Of a DNA stretch of 64,000 bases, positions 9,597-16,947 are shown piece by piece (within the stretch, counting starts at the first letter, position 1; the number at the start of each line of letters is the position of its first letter). This DNA is from Anaerocolumna xylanovorans DSM 12503. Its GTDB lineage: Bacteria > Bacillota > Clostridia > Lachnospirales > Lachnospiraceae. The notes below the pieces were generated by a model. The model had not been told where the DNA came from and did not search any database. It was given only the letters and a program-made list of their open reading frames with translations. The stretch is from NCBI RefSeq assembly GCF_900143645.1, contig NZ_FRFD01000008.1, positions 245,595 to 309,594 of the forward strand, given 5' to 3'. The position numbers and the translations under genes are program-made.

Positions 9597-9613
9597 GAAA
9601 TACCTCCTGAAAA

Positions 9614-9982
9614 CTATTTTGCCGGAATTACCTCCAGCCAGTAACCGTCCGGGTCATTAATAAAATAAATGCCCATGGCAGGGTTTTCATAACAAATACA
9701 GCCCATTTCCTTGTGCTTTTTATAGGCAGCATTATAATCATCCGTAACAAAAGCTAAGTGAAATTCATTGTCTCCCAAATCATAAGGGTGGTCCCAGTCA
9801 CTAAGCCAGGTAAGCTCCAGTAAATGTGAGGTCTCCTTATCTCCGAGATAAACGATGATAAAACTGCCGTCCTCCGGCTCGATACGGCGGGTTTCTGTTA
9901 AACCTAAAGCTTTCTCATAAAACTGAATGGATTTATTAAGATCAAGTACATTAATATTATTGTGAGCAAATTTGAATTTCAT
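9614..9982 (-). CDS. glyoxalase I-like VOC metalloenzyme
   Basis: A 122-residue vicinal-oxygen-chelate protein of the size of bacterial glyoxalase I, which converts the methylglyoxal-thiol hemithioacetal to S-lactoyl thiol. The four metal ligands of the family can be placed: His in KFAHNN, Glu in LLELTW, His in NEFHLAF and Glu in YWLEVIP. The DPDGYWLEV ending is typical. It overlaps the MBL-fold gene by 4 bases (ATGA). A glyoxalase/metallo-hydrolase pair could be a detoxification unit, but the thiol substrate in a Clostridium-type cell is not known and other VOC activities are possible. Confidence 0.8.
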   Translation of the reverse strand: MKFKFAHNNINVLDLNKSIQFYEKALGLTETRRIEPEDGSFIIVYLGDKETSHLLELTWLSDWDHPYDLGDNEFHLAFVTDDYNAAYKKHKEMGCICYENPAMGIYFINDPDGYWLEVIPAK

Positions 9983-10722
9983 AGCAAAGTCCTTTCTGCT
10001 TCCGTAATATGGAAGGTCTGGCCCTCCTCTGTAATCTCTATAATCTTATCTTTATAAGAAAGAGCTTCATCGGAAGTCTTAAATTTTTCTATTACACTGT
10101 AGTCTTTCCAAAAGTGCATCGGAAAAGCATAAGAAGTATTGGTATTTTTCATAAAGAAATCAAAGCCAAGAGAATAAAGCTCCTCCTGCCTTGGGTCCAG
10201 TACAAGGAAAGCAATCTCTATATTTCTGCCGTTAAGCTTTAAAATCTCTTCTTTGAAATTTTTAGTCATATTCTGGTAATCGGCGTTTGTATCTTCTTTC
10301 CATACCCACCAATTCAAATCACCGGCATGATAGAGAGTATGTCCGGCTTCATTTATAAAAAATGCTACACCCTTATCTGTTGAACGAAAGGTTTCAAGAG
10401 TAAGGGAGGAGGATAAAGTAAGGGATTCGTTTTTACCGATAGTAATTATATGATTTTTGGCATTTTCATAAGCATCAGGGTCAGAAAAAAAAGATTTTCT
10501 TACGTGGATATCTTTGGATAAAATATATGTTATTTGTGGATAGTCATTTAATAATTTAAAAATATCGTGGTTAAAATGATCCTGGTGGGAATGGCTGGAT
10601 AATACAAAAAGGTGTTTTTCTTTCGGAAAACTGGGGATATTACCTTTATAATAGTCAAAGAGAAACACAGATTGTTCCGTTTCCACGCTAAAACAACTGT
10701 GGTGAATATATGTGATAAGCAT
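9979..10722 (-). CDS. metallo-beta-lactamase-fold hydrolase
   Basis: A 247-residue MBL-fold protein starting at ATG 10722, which has AGGAGGTG at good spacing; a GTG two codons upstream lies inside that site. The zinc motif is SSHSHQDHF (HxHxDH), with a further His in LYHAGDLNWW and one in AFPMHFWKD. The arrangement resembles the UlaG/RomA-type group of cytosolic MBL hydrolases (lactonase or phosphodiesterase-like). It has no signal peptide. First gene of the MBL-VOC-LysR unit. The real substrate cannot be assigned. Confidence 0.8.
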   Translation of the reverse strand: MLITYIHHSCFSVETEQSVFLFDYYKGNIPSFPKEKHLFVLSSHSHQDHFNHDIFKLLNDYPQITYILSKDIHVRKSFFSDPDAYENAKNHIITIGKNESLTLSSSLTLETFRSTDKGVAFFINEAGHTLYHAGDLNWWVWKEDTNADYQNMTKNFKEEILKLNGRNIEIAFLVLDPRQEELYSLGFDFFMKNTNTSYAFPMHFWKDYSVIEKFKTSDEALSYKDKIIEITEEGQTFHITEAERTLL

Positions 10723-10951
10723 AAACACCTCCTGTTTTTATTACAATAATAAGTACATTCTAACTCAAATAAAAACATTTGTACAGACTTAGGAAATAAA
10801 TTAAAAGCTGCATCACGGTGCTGCTGTAAATTTGTGTAGATATTTAGTGAAAACACTTGAAAAAAAAGAAAAATATGTATATTATATAATATATAAGACT
10901 TGCTTGGGAAGCAAATTAAAAATAACGGATTTTACTAATTTAATATCGTTG

Positions 10952-10958
10952 TTCGACA
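10952..10958 (-). promoter_or_regulatory. possible Spo0A box upstream of the Spo0E-like gene
   Basis: TTCGACA, the reverse complement of the core 0A box TGTCGAA, about 64 bases before the Spo0E-like start. The 293-base stretch around it (10729-11021) is AT-rich with several TATAAT-like hexamers and a small hairpin (TTGCTT/AAGCAA near 10910). A 7-mer occurs several times by chance in 64 kb, so this is suggestive only. Confidence 0.35.
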
Positions 10959-11021
10959 GTATTTACAGGGGTTTTGGGGATGTAAGGGGGACATAAAATA
11001 CGGTTGGAGGAGGATAAGACA

Positions 11022-11237
11022 ATGGAAGCGAAAGGTAACAAGCTTTACAAGAGTAGGTATAGTAATCCGGTTAATGTAGGTGAGTGCTCAAAACTAAGGT
11101 ATTTTTATATTGAAAAGAAGCGGCAAGAGCTTCATAAGCTGTTGAATTTTTATGGAGGTTCGGTAAATCATACAGAAATACTTGAGCTGGCAAGGGAATT
11201 TGATGATGCATTTATAGAATTATATCAAAGCAAATAA
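11022..11237 (+). CDS. Spo0E-like aspartyl-phosphate phosphatase
   Basis: A 71-residue protein starting at ATG 11022 behind GGAGGAGG. The C-terminal half fits the Spo0E-like family: a first helix IEKKRQELHKLLNFYGG, a short turn, and a second helix whose ELAREFDDAFIELY corresponds to the family's SxxLDxLIxxY signature. Here the signature Ser is replaced by Ala and the Leu-Asp by Phe-Asp. Spo0E-type proteins dephosphorylate response regulators, typically Spo0A~P, and so delay sporulation. A possible 0A box lies upstream. The basic N-terminal 25 residues are extra. The fold call rests on a short motif. Confidence 0.65.
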   Translation: MEAKGNKLYKSRYSNPVNVGECSKLRYFYIEKKRQELHKLLNFYGGSVNHTEILELAREFDDAFIELYQSK

Positions 11238-11242
11238 ATAAA

Positions 11243-11278
11243 AAATCAGGTGCTTTCCTGCCGGGAGGCACCTGATTT
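11243..11278. terminator. bidirectional terminator, Spo0E-like / XRE-1
   Basis: Eleven-bp arms AAATCAGGTGC (11243-11253) and GCACCTGATTT (11268-11278) between convergent genes. The right arm runs into the XRE-1 stop codon region. A near copy lies after XRE-2. Confidence 0.8.
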
Positions 11279-11651
11279 AATTCTTATTGGCAGAAGAACT
11301 TTTTTGATACAGCTGTATCATCTGGCCCTTTATAAAATCCCTCTGCTCATCATTTAAACGTCTATAGTAGCTGATAGCATTCCATTCATCCTTACTTAAA
11401 GCTTTATCAGAATGATAGGCACCACCTTCTTTAATAGTATCCTTAGATACATCCAGGTTGTCGTTCATAAGGTAATCAACCGTAACGTCAAAATAAGAAG
11501 CCAGATTTATAAAGATATCGGGACTGGGGGTACTGATATTGCGTTCATAATTGGACATAGTAGATTTGCTGACTCCAAGCATTTCGGCTAATTGGCTCTG
11601 AGTCAGGGATTTTGCAAGTCGCAGACTTTTAATTTTTTTGCCAATATCCAT
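11277..11651 (-). CDS. XRE-family regulator, copy 1
   Basis: A 124-residue DNA-binding protein. Residues about 5-60 form an HTH_3 (Xre/SinR-type) domain with LTQSQLAEMLGVSKSTMSNYER. The C-terminal 60 residues (KALSKDEWNAISYYRRLNDE) form a conserved helical segment without a known name, probably for dimerisation. It is the downstream member of a tandem duplicate: copy 2 is about four-fifths identical and has the same length, the same terminator-like 3' hairpin and a related upstream region. No prophage genes lie nearby, so these are probably chromosomal regulators. The target is unknown; the inverted repeat near 11708 is a candidate self-operator. Confidence 0.88.
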   Translation of the reverse strand: MDIGKKIKSLRLAKSLTQSQLAEMLGVSKSTMSNYERNISTPSPDIFINLASYFDVTVDYLMNDNLDVSKDTIKEGGAYHSDKALSKDEWNAISYYRRLNDEQRDFIKGQMIQLYQKSSSANKN

Positions 11652-11699
11652 GTAATCACCTCTGGTATAAATAGTAGCATAAATATGATTTTTTAAAAT

Positions 11700-11716
11700 A
11701 GTATTCTATTAATACT
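11700..11716. promoter_or_regulatory. candidate operator upstream of XRE-1
   Basis: Inverted repeat AGTATT-N5-AATACT about 50 bases before the XRE-1 start. A degenerate version (GGTATTCCATGATTACT) occupies the matching place before XRE-2 (about 12232), as expected of a self-regulatory site kept after duplication. Confidence 0.4.
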
Positions 11717-11773
11717 GGAAATAATCCTAGAATATTTGACAAAGTAATAGAAAAAAACGATACAAATAAATAA

Positions 11774-11809
11774 AACCAGGTATTTTCCGGTAAAGGAGGA
11801 TACCTGATT
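11774..11809 (-). terminator. terminator of XRE-2
   Basis: Arms AACCAGGTAT (11774-11783) and ATACCTGATT (11800-11809), one mismatch, with a T-rich run on the minus strand beyond it. It is the diverged twin of the hairpin at 11243-11278. Confidence 0.65.
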
Positions 11810-12183
11810 TAATTCTTGTTTGCGGATGTACTTTTTTGATACAGTTGTATCATCTGACCCTTTACAAAATCCTTCTGCTCATCGCTTAGACGCCTGTAAT
11901 AACTGACAGCGTTCCACTCATCTTTACTTAAAGCTTTATTAACGTGATAGGCAGCCTCTTCTTTAATAATATCTCTGGGAATATCCGGTTTATCATTAAG
12001 AAAATAATCAACCGAAACATCAAAGTAAGAAGCGAGGCTTATAAAGATATCAGGGCTGGGGGTGGTGATATTTCTCTCATAATTAGACATGGTGGACTTG
12101 CTGACCCCAAGCATTTTAGCTAACTCACGTTGGGTAAGGAGTTTCCCAAGGCGCAGATTTTTAATTTTTTTGCCGATATCCAT
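11809..12183 (-). CDS. XRE-family regulator, copy 2
   Basis: A 124-residue paralogue of XRE-1 lying 157 bases upstream of it on the same strand. HTH_3 domain with LTQRELAKMLGVSKSTMSNYER (the recognition helix GVSKSTMSNYERN is identical to that of copy 1) and the same C-terminal KALSKDEWNAVSYYRRLSDEQ region. Differences concentrate in the linker (residues about 61-82) and around residue 20, so the two may bind the same DNA but differ in partner or signal. The preserved 3' hairpin and upstream motifs point to duplication of a whole gene-plus-flank unit of about 530 bp. Confidence 0.88.
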   Translation of the reverse strand: MDIGKKIKNLRLGKLLTQRELAKMLGVSKSTMSNYERNITTPSPDIFISLASYFDVSVDYFLNDKPDIPRDIIKEEAAYHVNKALSKDEWNAVSYYRRLSDEQKDFVKGQMIQLYQKSTSANKN

Positions 12184-12267
12184 ATAATCACCTCTTCCAT
12201 AAATAGTAGCATAAATAAAGAATTTGAAAATGGTATTCCATGATTACTGGAAATAGTTTAAAAATAA

Positions 12268-12296
12268 TTGACAAAGTAGTAAATAATTGTTATAAT
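12268..12296 (+). promoter_or_regulatory. consensus sigma-A promoter for the structured RNA element
   Basis: TTGACA (12268-12273), a 17-base spacer and TATAAT (12291-12296): an exact consensus promoter on the plus strand with a predicted start near 12303. No open frame follows before ferritin at 12580, so the first product is RNA. Confidence 0.75.
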
Positions 12297-12302
12297 TTAG
12301 CT

Positions 12303-12429
12303 ACAGCAAGTCGAAATGCTGCTAACATATATTTTTAATAAAGCATAAGGCAGATGAAACTCTGCAACCCCTCTGTAGGGTTGATACTGTTTTATGCTTT
12401 ATTAAAAGGATATGGCAGATAACATATAT
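12303..12429 (+). ncRNA. structured RNA: three-helix element with a SAM-I-like core motif
   Basis: Directly behind a perfect promoter lies a compact RNA-like fold. A 16-bp perfect outer helix (TTTTAATAAAGCATAA 12333-12348 with 12392-12407) closes two small hairpins: GCAGA-TGAAAC-TCTGC (12350-12365) and AACCC-loop-GGGTT (12366-12382). The stretch GATGAAACTCTGCAACC (12353-12369) matches 15 of 17 bases of the best conserved internal part of SAM-I riboswitches (GATGAAACCCGGCAACC, from memory). The upstream kink-turn half and the P4 helix of SAM-I are not visible, so it is not a normal SAM-I. It could be a small RNA, a divergent riboswitch in the ferritin leader, or an inserted hairpin element, since 10-bp direct repeats flank it. 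Confidence 0.5.
12323..12429. repeat. 10-bp direct repeats flanking the hairpin element
   Basis: TAACATATAT occurs at 12323-12332 and again at 12420-12429, bracketing the 16-bp inverted repeat (with 12 extra bases on the right). This is the layout of a target-site duplication around a miniature hairpin insertion, but AT-rich chance repetition is possible. Confidence 0.4.
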
Positions 12430-12486
12430 AAGAGGTATAAATAAATTTTAAAAGTCCTTCTTTATTGCATTTTCAATTGAAGAAAA

Positions 12487-12498
12487 ATATGGTATAAT
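12487..12498 (+). promoter_or_regulatory. extended -10 promoter of ferritin
   Basis: TATAAT at 12493-12498 preceded by TGG (extended -10, TGnTATAAT) with no good -35; it lies about 82 bases before the ferritin ATG. Confidence 0.45.
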
Positions 12499-12579
12499 CA
12501 GATTGTGTACAACCTTTGAAATATTTCATAAGAAGTTTGTATATAATTTAAAAGAATACAATAGAGAGGATGAAAGCAT

Positions 12580-13095
12580 ATGTTAAACCCGGAAGTATCA
12601 AAGCTATTAAACGAACAGGTGAACAAAGAATTTTACTCTGCTTATCTTTATATGGATATGGCAAATTACTATGCGGACCAGAGCCTGAACGGTTTTGAGC
12701 ATTGGTTTATCGTTCAGATGCAGGAAGAAAGGGATCATGCCCTGTTATTCCGTCAGTACTTATTGAATAACGGTGAACAGGTTGTTTTGACGCAAATTGC
12801 AGGTCCGGAGAGTGGTTACAAGAACTTTAAGGAGCCTTTAACAAAGGCATTGGAACATGAGCAATTTGTAACTGCATCTATTAATACTATATATGAAGCG
12901 GCTTATAAGAATAAGGATTTCCGCACCATGCAGTTCCTTGACTGGTTTATTAAGGAGCAGGGCGAGGAAGAAAAGAATGCCGATGATAATATCAAAAGAT
13001 ATGATTTATTCGCCGGAGACCCGAAAGGGCTCTATATGCTGGATAATGAATTCAAAGCAAGAGTGTATACCGCACCTTCCCTGGTTCTGGATTAA
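12580..13095 (+). CDS. ftnA: ferritin (non-haem, FtnA type)
   Basis: A 171-residue iron-storage protein that oxidises Fe2+ and stores it as a mineral core in a 24-mer shell. The ferroxidase ligands are visible: Glu in NKEFYSAY (about residue 17), EERDHA (Glu and His, about 50-53), a mid-helix Glu in LEHEQF, and KEQGEEE (about 127). Length is that of bacterial FtnA rather than Dps or bacterioferritin; there is no haem-binding Met. The ribosome site is GAGAGGA before ATG 12580. It is monocistronic, with its own extended -10 promoter and a strong terminator. No Fur box is evident in the leader; the structured element 150 bases upstream may be part of its longer transcript. Confidence 0.93.
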   Translation: MLNPEVSKLLNEQVNKEFYSAYLYMDMANYYADQSLNGFEHWFIVQMQEERDHALLFRQYLLNNGEQVVLTQIAGPESGYKNFKEPLTKALEHEQFVTASINTIYEAAYKNKDFRTMQFLDWFIKEQGEEEKNADDNIKRYDLFAGDPKGLYMLDNEFKARVYTAPSLVLD

Positions 13096-13133
13096 TTATT
13101 TGATTTAAGTTGGGAAGAATAAAAATAATATGG

Positions 13134-13175
13134 ACCGGTCTTTCACTGAATAATTGTGGAAGACCGGTTTTTTTG
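13134..13175 (+). terminator. terminator of ferritin
   Basis: ACCGGTCTT (13134-13142) pairs perfectly with AAGACCGGT (13160-13168), followed by seven T. Confidence 0.9.
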
Positions 13176-13559
13176 CGTTATATGGATACTGAATCGTATA
13201 AATTTATAGCCGTTTCTAGAATTTATACATTATTTCTATGATTATTCAAGTTTCCAATTTATTACCAACATGTTATTGTCTTATTATGGAAATAAGGTTC
13301 GTGCATATTAAGTCAAATTTATTTTTTCTTTTGGGACATGTATTAAGAGTATGATCGGTGTAATTTATTTGAAATAGGCAGACTGTGTCAAGATTATCAC
13401 AGGGCTGCAGAAGAAGCTGAAACATTGGGGTAAGAAACGGAAGCTTTGAAAATGGAGGTGGTGGGGTTATGAGGGTAAAGAAATGATTTAAAACTTTTTT
13501 GAACAGGAGTCTGAAAGCTCCAAAAATTCTTTCAAAATTAAGGATGGAGGTATTTGTTT
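13176..13559 (+). other. intergenic leader of the CBM32 protein gene
   Basis: About 380 AT-rich bases. Visible items: a small hairpin CTGTG/CACAG near 13384-13403; a GGAG/CTCC hairpin near 13506-13521; and a five-codon mini-frame (ATG AGG GTA AAG AAA TGA near 13470) behind GGAGGTGG. I see no known riboswitch. The last ten bases hold the GGAGG of the next gene. Confidence 0.4.
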
Positions 13560-14882
13560 ATGAGAAGAAAGATACTAAGTGCATTCATTTCTTTATGCAT
13601 GGTTTTTAGCATGGTTACTTTATTTGGCGTATCACCTGTTATAGCTGCTGACGAACCGGTTTCGGCCATTTTTGGCGGGGGACCCTTCTACCAGGGCGGA
13701 CAGTCGGTTATGAATGATCTGAAAGCTTCAGGCTTCAATACCGTAATGATATGGGCCGTACATGTCAATGCCAATGGGGATCTGGTATTGAACGACTCTT
13801 TAGTTTGCTCCGGCGGCGCATATGTGGGCAAGGCAGAATGGAAGACACAGTGGGCTACGCTAAAGCAGGCTCCAACTTCCGTAAAACGCATTGAGGTTAG
13901 TATAGGAGCCTGGGGCTGTAAAGATTTCGAAAATATCAGAGACCTGATAAAAGCTCAAGGTACCGGTTCCGACTCAATTCTTTATAAGAATTTTAAAGCA
14001 CTGAAAGAGGCAACCGGTGCAGATGCTGTAAACTATGATGATGAATCCTGCTATGACGTGGCATCAGCCGTAAGCTTTGGCCAAATGTGTAATCAAATAG
14101 GGTATAAGAATGTTACGCTGTGCCCGTATACAAACAGCAGTTTCTGGAGCAGCGTTAAGACAAAACTCGGAAGCCTGGTTGACAGGGTATACCTTCAGTG
14201 CTATGCCGGAGGTTCAGGAAATGACCCGGCATCATGGAGCAGAACCATGGGAATAAAGGTTATTCCGGGATTATGGTGCCTGAACAGTTCCTCAGGAGGT
14301 GACTCGGCAAGTACAGTTAAGAGCAGGCTGACAAACTGGAAGGATTCATCGGCTGGAGGCTTCATGTGGCTGTATGATGATATGATGAAACTGTCAAGTC
14401 CCAATTCAACTGCAGATTATGCAAACGCTATAAACTCTGCTTTTGGTACAGTGACACCCCCGCCTACAGGAACAAATATTGCTCTTAACAAAACAGCTGC
14501 TGCAAACCAGTATGTAACAGGAGAAACGCCTGCTAAGGCAGTGGATGGTTCTGTAAGCAATAACAGCAAATGGTGCTCTACTTCCACAGGAGATAAATGG
14601 CTTAAAGTAGACCTGGGACAAAATTATAACATAAGCAGGTGGGTTGTAAAGCATGCCGGTGCAGGCGGTGAAACCTCTTCCTGGAATACGAAGAATTTTA
14701 AACTGCAAAAAAGTACGGATGGTACGAACTGGGTAGATGTAGATACTGTTACCAATAATACCGCCAATATAACCGACCGTACTGTAACTGCCTTTAATAC
14801 CAGATATGTAAGGCTTTATATTACCACACCTACCCAAAACACCGATAATGCTGCAAGAATTTATGAGCTTGAGCTTTATTAA
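13560..14882 (+). CDS. secreted TIM-barrel-like glycosidase candidate with CBM32 (F5/8 type C) domain
   Basis: A 440-residue exported protein; start ATG 13560 with GGAGG at 9 bases. Signal peptide about 1-30 (cleaved near VIAADE). Residues about 34-300 look like a glycosidase-type beta/alpha barrel: repeated strand-helix units, GFNTVMIWAVHV, RIEVSIGAWG, and the acidic strand end DAVNYDDESCYD, which sits where GH18-like enzymes place their catalytic DxxDxDxE. No exact GH signature is present. A TPPPTG linker leads to a C-terminal F5/8 type C/CBM32 module (about 303-440) with ALNKTAAANQY and WLKVDLGQNYNISR. It probably acts on an extracellular glycan, perhaps microbial or mucin-like, but the family is not assigned. 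Confidence 0.72.
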   Translation: MRRKILSAFISLCMVFSMVTLFGVSPVIAADEPVSAIFGGGPFYQGGQSVMNDLKASGFNTVMIWAVHVNANGDLVLNDSLVCSGGAYVGKAEWKTQWATLKQAPTSVKRIEVSIGAWGCKDFENIRDLIKAQGTGSDSILYKNFKALKEATGADAVNYDDESCYDVASAVSFGQMCNQIGYKNVTLCPYTNSSFWSSVKTKLGSLVDRVYLQCYAGGSGNDPASWSRTMGIKVIPGLWCLNSSSGGDSASTVKSRLTNWKDSSAGGFMWLYDDMMKLSSPNSTADYANAINSAFGTVTPPPTGTNIALNKTAAANQYVTGETPAKAVDGSVSNNSKWCSTSTGDKWLKVDLGQNYNISRWVVKHAGAGGETSSWNTKNFKLQKSTDGTNWVDVDTVTNNTANITDRTVTAFNTRYVRLYITTPTQNTDNAARIYELELY

Positions 14883-14941
14883 TAAGCCAAAAGGCACTAT
14901 GTAATAGGATTTACCAGGCTGGAAGTATTGCTAATAAATTG

Positions 14942-14996
14942 GCCCCTTAAAGCAGAATGGAATTACACTCCATTCTGCCTTAAAGGGGCTTTTTAC
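14942..14996 (+). terminator. strong terminator after the CBM32 gene
   Basis: A near-perfect stem of about 20 bp (GCCCCTTAA...GCAGAATGGA with its complement ending 14989) followed by TTTTTA. Confidence 0.92.
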
Positions 14997-15107
14997 TTTT
15001 AATCACAAATTTCAATACAAGCCTGTTATTAATTTTTTTATATGCTATGATTATAACATTACCAGGGAGAATGGAATAATAAAACAGACTATGGAGGAGA
15101 AGCATAT

Positions 15108-16130
15108 ATGGATTTCAAGCAAATATTAAAGAAAGAAGAATATAACTTCATTCATACCAATCCTCATCTGGGGCAAAATGTAATTCTGCTTGGATTAGGC
15201 GGCAGCTATTCCTATGGAACCAATAATGATAGCAGTGATTTGGACATCAGAGGGATAACCATGAATAGAAAATCGGATTTTCTGGGATTAACTGAATTTG
15301 AGCAGTATGTGGATGATAAAACCGATACCGTAATATATTCCTTTAATAAGATGGTAAAGCTTCTTCTGGAATGTAATCCAAATACCTGTGAAATTCTTGG
15401 TATGAGACCGGAATATTATTTGTATTTATCGGATATTGGGCAGGAATTGCTGAATAACAGAAGTATATTTTTATCGAAACGTGCGGCGCGTTCTTTCGGG
15501 GGATATGCCGATGCACAGCTGCGAAGACTGCAGAATGCCCTGGCAAGGGATTCATTTCCCCAAAGTGAAAAAGAGAAACATATTTTTAACTCGGTAAGGA
15601 ATGCTCTGGAAGATTTTGAAAGGCAGCGCGGGAACTTTGATAACGGTTCCATCCGGCTTTACATTGATAAATCTGGAAATCCGGAGTTTGAAACAGAAAT
15701 TTTTGTTGATGCCAATTACACCCACTATCCATTAAGAGATTATGAGAATATGTGGTCAGTTATGCATAATGTCGTGCGTGACTATGATAAAATCGGCAAG
15801 AGGAATCATAAAAAAGATGATACTCATCTTAATAAACACGCAATGCATCTGATACGGCTATTTATGATGGCAATTGACATTCTGGAAAAAGGGGAAATAA
15901 TCACTTACCGTGAAAAAGAACATGATCTTTTGCTTGCCATTCGTGGCGGAGAGTACCAGCAGGAAGACGGGACGTTTAGCGATGAATTTTATAAGTTATT
16001 AGCAGATTATGAGAAAAAGCTGGATTACGCCACCACCCATACGTCTTTACCAGATAATCCGGATATGGAAAAGGTTGAGGCATTTGTAGAAAGAATAAAT
16101 GAAAGGGTAATAACGGGTGATATACGATGA
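15108..16130 (+). CDS. RlaP-type nucleotidyltransferase, copy A (pol beta superfamily)
   Basis: A 340-residue minimal nucleotidyltransferase of the COG3541/PF10127 (RlaP, YcgL-like) family. The N-terminal catalytic core has GSYSYGTNNDSSDLDIRG: the Gly-Ser helix turn plus the two metal-binding Asp (SDLD) of the polymerase beta superfamily. The rest (about 110-330) is the family's helical region. RlaP proteins are associated with RNA repair, but no biochemical role is settled. It has its own ribosome site (TGGAGGAG) and overlaps the next gene, a shorter relative, by 4 bases (ATGA), so both are translated from one message and may form a pair. Confidence 0.8.
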   Translation: MDFKQILKKEEYNFIHTNPHLGQNVILLGLGGSYSYGTNNDSSDLDIRGITMNRKSDFLGLTEFEQYVDDKTDTVIYSFNKMVKLLLECNPNTCEILGMRPEYYLYLSDIGQELLNNRSIFLSKRAARSFGGYADAQLRRLQNALARDSFPQSEKEKHIFNSVRNALEDFERQRGNFDNGSIRLYIDKSGNPEFETEIFVDANYTHYPLRDYENMWSVMHNVVRDYDKIGKRNHKKDDTHLNKHAMHLIRLFMMAIDILEKGEIITYREKEHDLLLAIRGGEYQQEDGTFSDEFYKLLADYEKKLDYATTHTSLPDNPDMEKVEAFVERINERVITGDIR

Positions 16131-16897
16131 CGGAGATAACGAAGATAATTGATGAGAAGTTAAATGAAATTGAAGAGAAAGAAAAAGTAAAAATTCTGCA
16201 TGCGGTAGAATCCGGAAGCCGGGCATGGGGATTTGCTTCACCGGACAGTGACTATGATGTCCGCTTTATTTATGTCCGCAAGATGGAAGATTATCTTAGA
16301 TTGAAGGAAGAGAGGGATGTAATTGAATGGCAATTGGATGAAACCCTTGATATCAATGGCTGGGATTTAAAGAAAGCATTGCAGCACTTTCATAAATCCA
16401 ATGCTACCTTATTTGAATGGAGTAACTCTCCAATCGTATACCGCACAACAAAAGAGTGGCAGGATATCTATAGGACAGCAAGTGATTATTTCTCCATAAA
16501 ATCAGCCATGTATCATTATTATGGTACAGCAAATGGAAATTTTCTGGAATATTTACAGGAGGATGAAGTGAAGTATAAAAAGTATTTTTATGTAATACGT
16601 CCTCTTCTTGCCTGCAGGTATATCAAAGAAAAGGCAGCTCCGCCGCCGGTGTTGTTTGAGGAATTAATGAAACTGGAACTGCCGGATGAAATTAGGTGTG
16701 AGATTCAAAAATTACTGGCAGTAAAGGTAAATACACCGGAAGCAGGTAAAGGTCAAAGAATTGATATATTGAATCATTATATTGAAAAGGAACTTTCTAC
16801 CTATAAGGAAAACGTAAATCTGATGGCGGACGACAGAAAAGCAGAATGGGATGTACTAAACGAACTGTTTCTTAGAATGTTACGTTTAGAAGCATAA
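16127..16897 (+). CDS. RlaP-type nucleotidyltransferase, copy B
   Basis: A 256-residue relative of the preceding protein. The nucleotidyltransferase core ESGSRAWGFASPDSDYDVRF includes the Gly-Ser turn and the metal-binding Asp pair (SDYDVRF). The DETLDINGWDLKKALQ segment and the later helical region match the PF10127 pattern. It is about 80 residues shorter than its partner. Start ATG 16127 overlaps the upstream stop. No RNA ligase, phosphatase or toxin gene is adjacent; the next gene is a convergent MATE exporter. Substrate (RNA, protein or small molecule) unknown. Confidence 0.8.
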   Translation: MTEITKIIDEKLNEIEEKEKVKILHAVESGSRAWGFASPDSDYDVRFIYVRKMEDYLRLKEERDVIEWQLDETLDINGWDLKKALQHFHKSNATLFEWSNSPIVYRTTKEWQDIYRTASDYFSIKSAMYHYYGTANGNFLEYLQEDEVKYKKYFYVIRPLLACRYIKEKAAPPPVLFEELMKLELPDEIRCEIQKLLAVKVNTPEAGKGQRIDILNHYIEKELSTYKENVNLMADDRKAEWDVLNELFLRMLRLEA

Positions 16898-16947
16898 TGC
16901 AGGACTTATCACTGCCGCTTCGTCCAATAAAATATTCAGTCCCATTC

